Below are positions 61,553-64,000 of a DNA stretch of 64,000 nt, piece by piece. Position 1 is the stretch's first letter, and the number at the start of each line of letters is the position of its first letter. The stretch spans positions 1 to 64,000 of the forward strand of contig NZ_AUJI01000030.1 of assembly GCF_000424145.1 (NCBI RefSeq), written 5' to 3'. The position numbers and the translations under genes were made by a program. This DNA is from Butyrivibrio sp. AC2005 (GTDB lineage: Bacteria; Bacillota; Clostridia; Lachnospirales; Lachnospiraceae). Below the pieces are notes generated by a model. That model saw only the letters and a program-made list of their open reading frames with translations, ran no database searches and was not told the origin of the DNA.

Positions 61553-62335
61553 TTAAAAATCAACGAGAATATCTGAGATAGCAACCAAGGTAGCCTCTCC
61601 ACTAATTTTTAGTCTCCCATGATCAAGCAGTTCACAATATAGATGCCCGCCTCTCTTCGATGCCTGGTACGCATGAATCTCTGATTTTCCTAATTCTTTT
61701 GACCAGTAATCAGCTATCTGGCAATGCGCAGAACCGCACACGGGATCTTCCGGAACTAAGAGTTTGGGAAAGAAACTCCTCGATACGCAGTCTGTATCTT
61801 TTCCTTTTGCCGTAACATTCTGTCCACGCCCGGGCAGCCCGGCAAGTTTACTCTGATCCGGCTTCATGTTCCGGATCTGCTCCTCAGATTCAAAAATACA
61901 TACAAGATCGGGTCCCAGTACGGCCTTAACGGGTCTTTCTCCAAAGGCTCTTTCCATTTCATCTGTCACCGGTATCTCCTGCTGTTCATATGTAGGAAAA
62001 TCCATCTCATAAAGCCTGTCTTTTCTAACAATCGTCAGCTTTCCGCTGAGAGTATTAAATTCTATTACATCCTTATCCTGCTCAAAGTAATTGAATATCA
62101 CAAAGGAAGATGCCAGAGTAGCATGACCGCATAGTTCAACTTCGGATCCGGGAGTAAACCATCTGAGGTGATAGCCCTGTTCCTCCTTAACAATAAACGC
62201 TGTCTCACTCAGATTATTCTCCATAGCCAGCTTCATCATGAAGTCTTCTTTCGGCCATTTATCCATTACACAAACAGCCGCCGGATTTCCGGAAAACGGC
62301 TTGTCTGTATAAGCATCAACAATATATTGCTTCAT
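61553..62335 (-). CDS. PhzF-family isomerase
   Basis: 260 residues from the ATG at 62335 (GGAGG, 8 bases). N-terminal KQYIVDAYTDKPFSGNPAAVCVMD and the catalytic Glu in NNLSETAFIV match PhzF. The middle ELCGHATLAS and late VPEDPVCGSAHC motifs are also in place, and the fold is diaminopimelate-epimerase-like. Its natural substrate outside phenazine producers is unknown. The start lies downstream of the EamA stop, 32 bp away. Confidence 0.93.
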   Translation of the reverse strand: MKQYIVDAYTDKPFSGNPAAVCVMDKWPKEDFMMKLAMENNLSETAFIVKEEQGYHLRWFTPGSEVELCGHATLASSFVIFNYFEQDKDVIEFNTLSGKLTIVRKDRLYEMDFPTYEQQEIPVTDEMERAFGERPVKAVLGPDLVCIFESEEQIRNMKPDQSKLAGLPGRGQNVTAKGKDTDCVSRSFFPKLLVPEDPVCGSAHCQIADYWSKELGKSEIHAYQASKRGGHLYCELLDHGRLKISGEATLVAISDILVDF

Positions 62336-62367
62336 TACTTGCCTCCTTGTTCGATAATGCCTGAATA

Positions 62368-62781
62368 TTATATTACCATCAGCAGCGTCCCCGCTCCGAT
62401 CAGGACGCATCCCATAATTGACTTTGCAGTAAACTGCTCATGCAGGAACACAAATGCCAGAACCAGAGTGATCACCACGCTGAGTTTGTCTATAGGTACT
62501 ACTTTAGAAGCTTCTCCCAACTGTAATGCTTTGTAATAACATAACCACGAAGCACCCGTAGCCAGACCTGAGAGAATAAGAAATATCCAGCTTCTTTTGC
62601 CGATCGTCGATAACCCGCTCTGTGCATGAGTTATGAATACCATAATCCAGGCCATTCCAACCACTACCACGGTTCGGATGGCCGTAGCCAGATTAGAATC
62701 CACTCCTTCGATTCCTATCTTAGCCAATATTGAGGTTAATGCGGCAAATACTGCCGATAACAGTGCAAATATGATCCACAT
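62368..62781 (-). CDS. Single-domain EamA transporter
   Basis: 137 residues from the ATG at 62781 (GGGGAGG, 9 bases). There are five hydrophobic helices of one EamA repeat (VFAALTSILAKIGIEGVDSNLATAIRT; LCYYKALQLGEASKVVPIDK; FLHEQFTAKSIMG). One-domain EamA proteins work as dimers. It sits between the PNPOx-fold and PhzF genes; substrate unknown. Confidence 0.9.
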   Translation of the reverse strand: MWIIFALLSAVFAALTSILAKIGIEGVDSNLATAIRTVVVVGMAWIMVFITHAQSGLSTIGKRSWIFLILSGLATGASWLCYYKALQLGEASKVVPIDKLSVVITLVLAFVFLHEQFTAKSIMGCVLIGAGTLLMVI

Positions 62782-62862
62782 ATATCTAAAACCTCCCCAT
62801 CTATATTTCATTCCTACAATTAAAGTTTCAAAATAATAAATTCCGGTATAACGCGTTTCCAC

Positions 62863-63339
62863 TTATGACTCATTAACCAACTTTCCAGTCATATGTTCAG
62901 GTACAAACTCCAGGCATTGAACACGCGGTAATGCGTTCTTTAGCTCTTTTTCCAGATATTCTTCATCATCGGTAAATTTTCTGACCAAAGCTGTGCATAT
63001 TTCTCGAGCCTTTTCTTCATCTTCTACAAGGGCAATCCTGCCAAAAGTAATAACGCTCTTTATATTAAGAGCCCAGTCACCTTCCTTACGAAATCCTTCA
63101 TCATAAACACAGTAACTGGCCTTACCACAAGCTTTTATGGAGTCAATCTTATGGCCCTCTTTGGCGCCGTGAAAATAGATTTTTCCATCATCTTCGCAGT
63201 ACCAGTGATCTATAGGAAGTCCGTATGGGTACCCATCATCACCTATCAATGAAAGTACGCCCCTCTTAGTATTCTTCAGTATTTCTATACACTCTGAATC
63301 AGAAATCTGCTGATTAAATCTTCTCATCTTTCTAAACAT
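62863..63339 (-). CDS. Pyridoxamine 5'-phosphate oxidase-fold protein (NimA-like)
   Basis: 158 residues from the ATG at 63339, which has GAGG inside an upstream in-frame GTG. FMN-binding split barrel: RGVLSLIGDDGYPYGLPIDHWY and KIYFHGAKEGHKIDSI fit the NimA/5-nitroimidazole-reductase-like group. It may reduce nitro compounds or bind flavin or heme. It begins just after the SMR gene, with which it shares bases at the boundary. Confidence 0.9.
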   Translation of the reverse strand: MFRKMRRFNQQISDSECIEILKNTKRGVLSLIGDDGYPYGLPIDHWYCEDDGKIYFHGAKEGHKIDSIKACGKASYCVYDEGFRKEGDWALNIKSVITFGRIALVEDEEKAREICTALVRKFTDDEEYLEKELKNALPRVQCLEFVPEHMTGKLVNES

Positions 63340-63347
63340 GGTAAACC

Positions 63348-63668
63348 TCACTCTTTCGCTAAAATCTTAAGTCCAGCAATTCCAACTACAATCAGAATAA
63401 CACATATTATCTGCGCAACTGTCAACTTTTCATGAAAAAGAAATATTCCCAGCATAGTAGTTCCAACAATTCCCATTCCGGTCCACATAGCATAAGCTGT
63501 TCCAAGCGGCAGTTGTTTCAGCGCTATCGAAAGAAAAACTGCACTGGCTATATATCCTACGCCGGTAATGATAGATGGTATCAGCAATGTGAAACCGTTC
63601 GACATCTTCATGGTTACAGCCCACGTAATCTCAAGAACACCTGCAATAAACAAATAAATCCACTTCAT
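63348..63668 (-). CDS. sugE: Small multidrug resistance protein, SugE/Gdx type
   Basis: 106 residues and four helices. Glu13 (AGVLEITWAV) is the coupling residue, and GTAYAMWTGMGIVGTT resembles the SugE/Gdx guanidinium exporter motif (AYAVWTGIG) rather than that of EmrE. It functions as an antiparallel dimer that exports guanidinium or small cations for protons. The 200-bp leader has a promoter and strong hairpins. One gene suffices, unlike paired SMR systems. Confidence 0.93.
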   Translation of the reverse strand: MKWIYLFIAGVLEITWAVTMKMSNGFTLLIPSIITGVGYIASAVFLSIALKQLPLGTAYAMWTGMGIVGTTMLGIFLFHEKLTVAQIICVILIVVGIAGLKILAKE

Positions 63669-63691
63669 AGAAACCTCCGTAGGTCTGAAAT

Positions 63692-63896
63692 TAAAATTTC
63701 ACACTCTCGCGGCATTCGTCAAATGTCCATGCAAGCATGTTCATTTTCCTCATTGCTCGCGGAAATAAAATACGCCATTTCCTTACCTGCTAAGACCTAA
63801 CGGTAAAGAAATGACGTCAATCCCACTACTCGGTAGCAATGGGCGTCTGTTTATTTTGTTTCATCAACTATACTTGGTAACAAGCTATTTTGTCAA
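63692..63896 (-). promoter_or_regulatory. Promoter and structured leader of the SMR gene
   Basis: TTGACA (63896-63891) and TATAGT (63872-63867) are 18 bp apart, a good promoter. The leader then folds a hairpin with CCCA/TGGG and CTAC/GTAG parts (about 63820-63850) and a 16-bp stem (63772-63787 with 63802-63817), whose two imperfections are G-U pairs in this transcript. ATTTTATTT follows the stem as in an attenuator. A 17- to 20-codon reading frame (MNMLAWTFDECRESVKF, about 63692-63751) lies between it and the gene. I recognise no known guanidine riboswitch motif. Confidence 0.55.
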
Positions 63897-63942
63897 TAAT
63901 TCTGAAATAAAATCGCTACATAAACTTGAAGTTGTCTTTCTA

Positions 63943-64000
63943 TTAGATGCCCGTTAGCGTATCTACTTCTATCGTCGGACATCCATGAACTCCCTCATAT
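63943..64000 (-). CDS. 3' end of an unidentified gene
   Basis: The frame entering from the right edge reads YEGVHGCPTIEVDTLTGI and stops at TAA. It is too short to identify and could be chance. Confidence 0.25.
   Translation of the reverse strand, partial: YEGVHGCPTIEVDTLTGI

Noticed and set aside
63692-63896. Guanidine riboswitch
   Set aside because: The gene type suggested it, but I could not find the conserved sequences of the known guanidine classes in the leader.

Overview
The window looks like part of the chromosome of a low-to-moderate GC Firmicute of the family Lachnospiraceae (Butyrivibrio, Pseudobutyrivibrio or Roseburia relatives). Grounds: strong AGGAGG-type ribosome sites, a Gram-positive type VII secretion cluster, a Roseburia-style mannan locus, a domain-swapped GH3 of the type known from Butyrivibrio, and many clostridial small protein families. 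No rRNA, tRNA, canonical CRISPR array or intact insertion sequence was seen. Family assignments come from reading the translated sequence; no database search was run.

Layout. 0-0.7 kb: non-coding, with a strictly periodic array of alternating inverted 7-bp words. 0.7-11 kb (minus strand): a type VII secretion (ESX/WXG100) operon with five WXG100 proteins, a YukD-like protein, a three-ATPase EssC with an N-terminal FHA domain, and two paralogous coiled-coil membrane proteins; EssA, EssB and EsaA are not recognisable. 11-20 kb: MalT-like LuxR regulator, ZIP metal transporter, condensation-type acyltransferase, TrpB2, a PDF-like protein and a DMT transporter. 20-23.3 kb: AAA/DUF4143 ATPase, a VOC protein, gene remnants and two more short-word arrays. 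23.3-36.2 kb (minus strand): a beta-mannan locus with GH130 phosphorylase, 2-epimerase, ABC sugar importer, a sugar-sensor/GGDEF fusion, two LacI regulators, a CE17-like esterase and a cytoplasmic GH26 mannanase. Mannobiose can be epimerised, phosphorolysed and de-acetylated inside the cell.

36-51 kb is an accessory patchwork. It holds a truncated uridine phosphorylase, methyltransferase, TIGR04076-like protein, two ~535-bp diverged non-coding repeats around three small genes, a TetR/ABC module with two matching operators, a TRIC-like channel, radical SAM protein, an XRE/superoxide-reductase-like fusion, flavin and aldo/keto reductases, and three ORFs with internal deletions. 51-60.5 kb: a second glycoside module (GH2, GPH symporter, phosphotriesterase-like hydrolase, GH3) with a divergent AraC regulator. 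60.5-64 kb: NhaC remnant, DUF4256, PhzF, a one-domain EamA protein, a PNPOx-fold protein and an SMR exporter with a structured leader.

The least explained signal is the set of regularly spaced, alternating-orientation short-word arrays in at least four intergenic regions, plus the duplicated 535-bp non-coding element.
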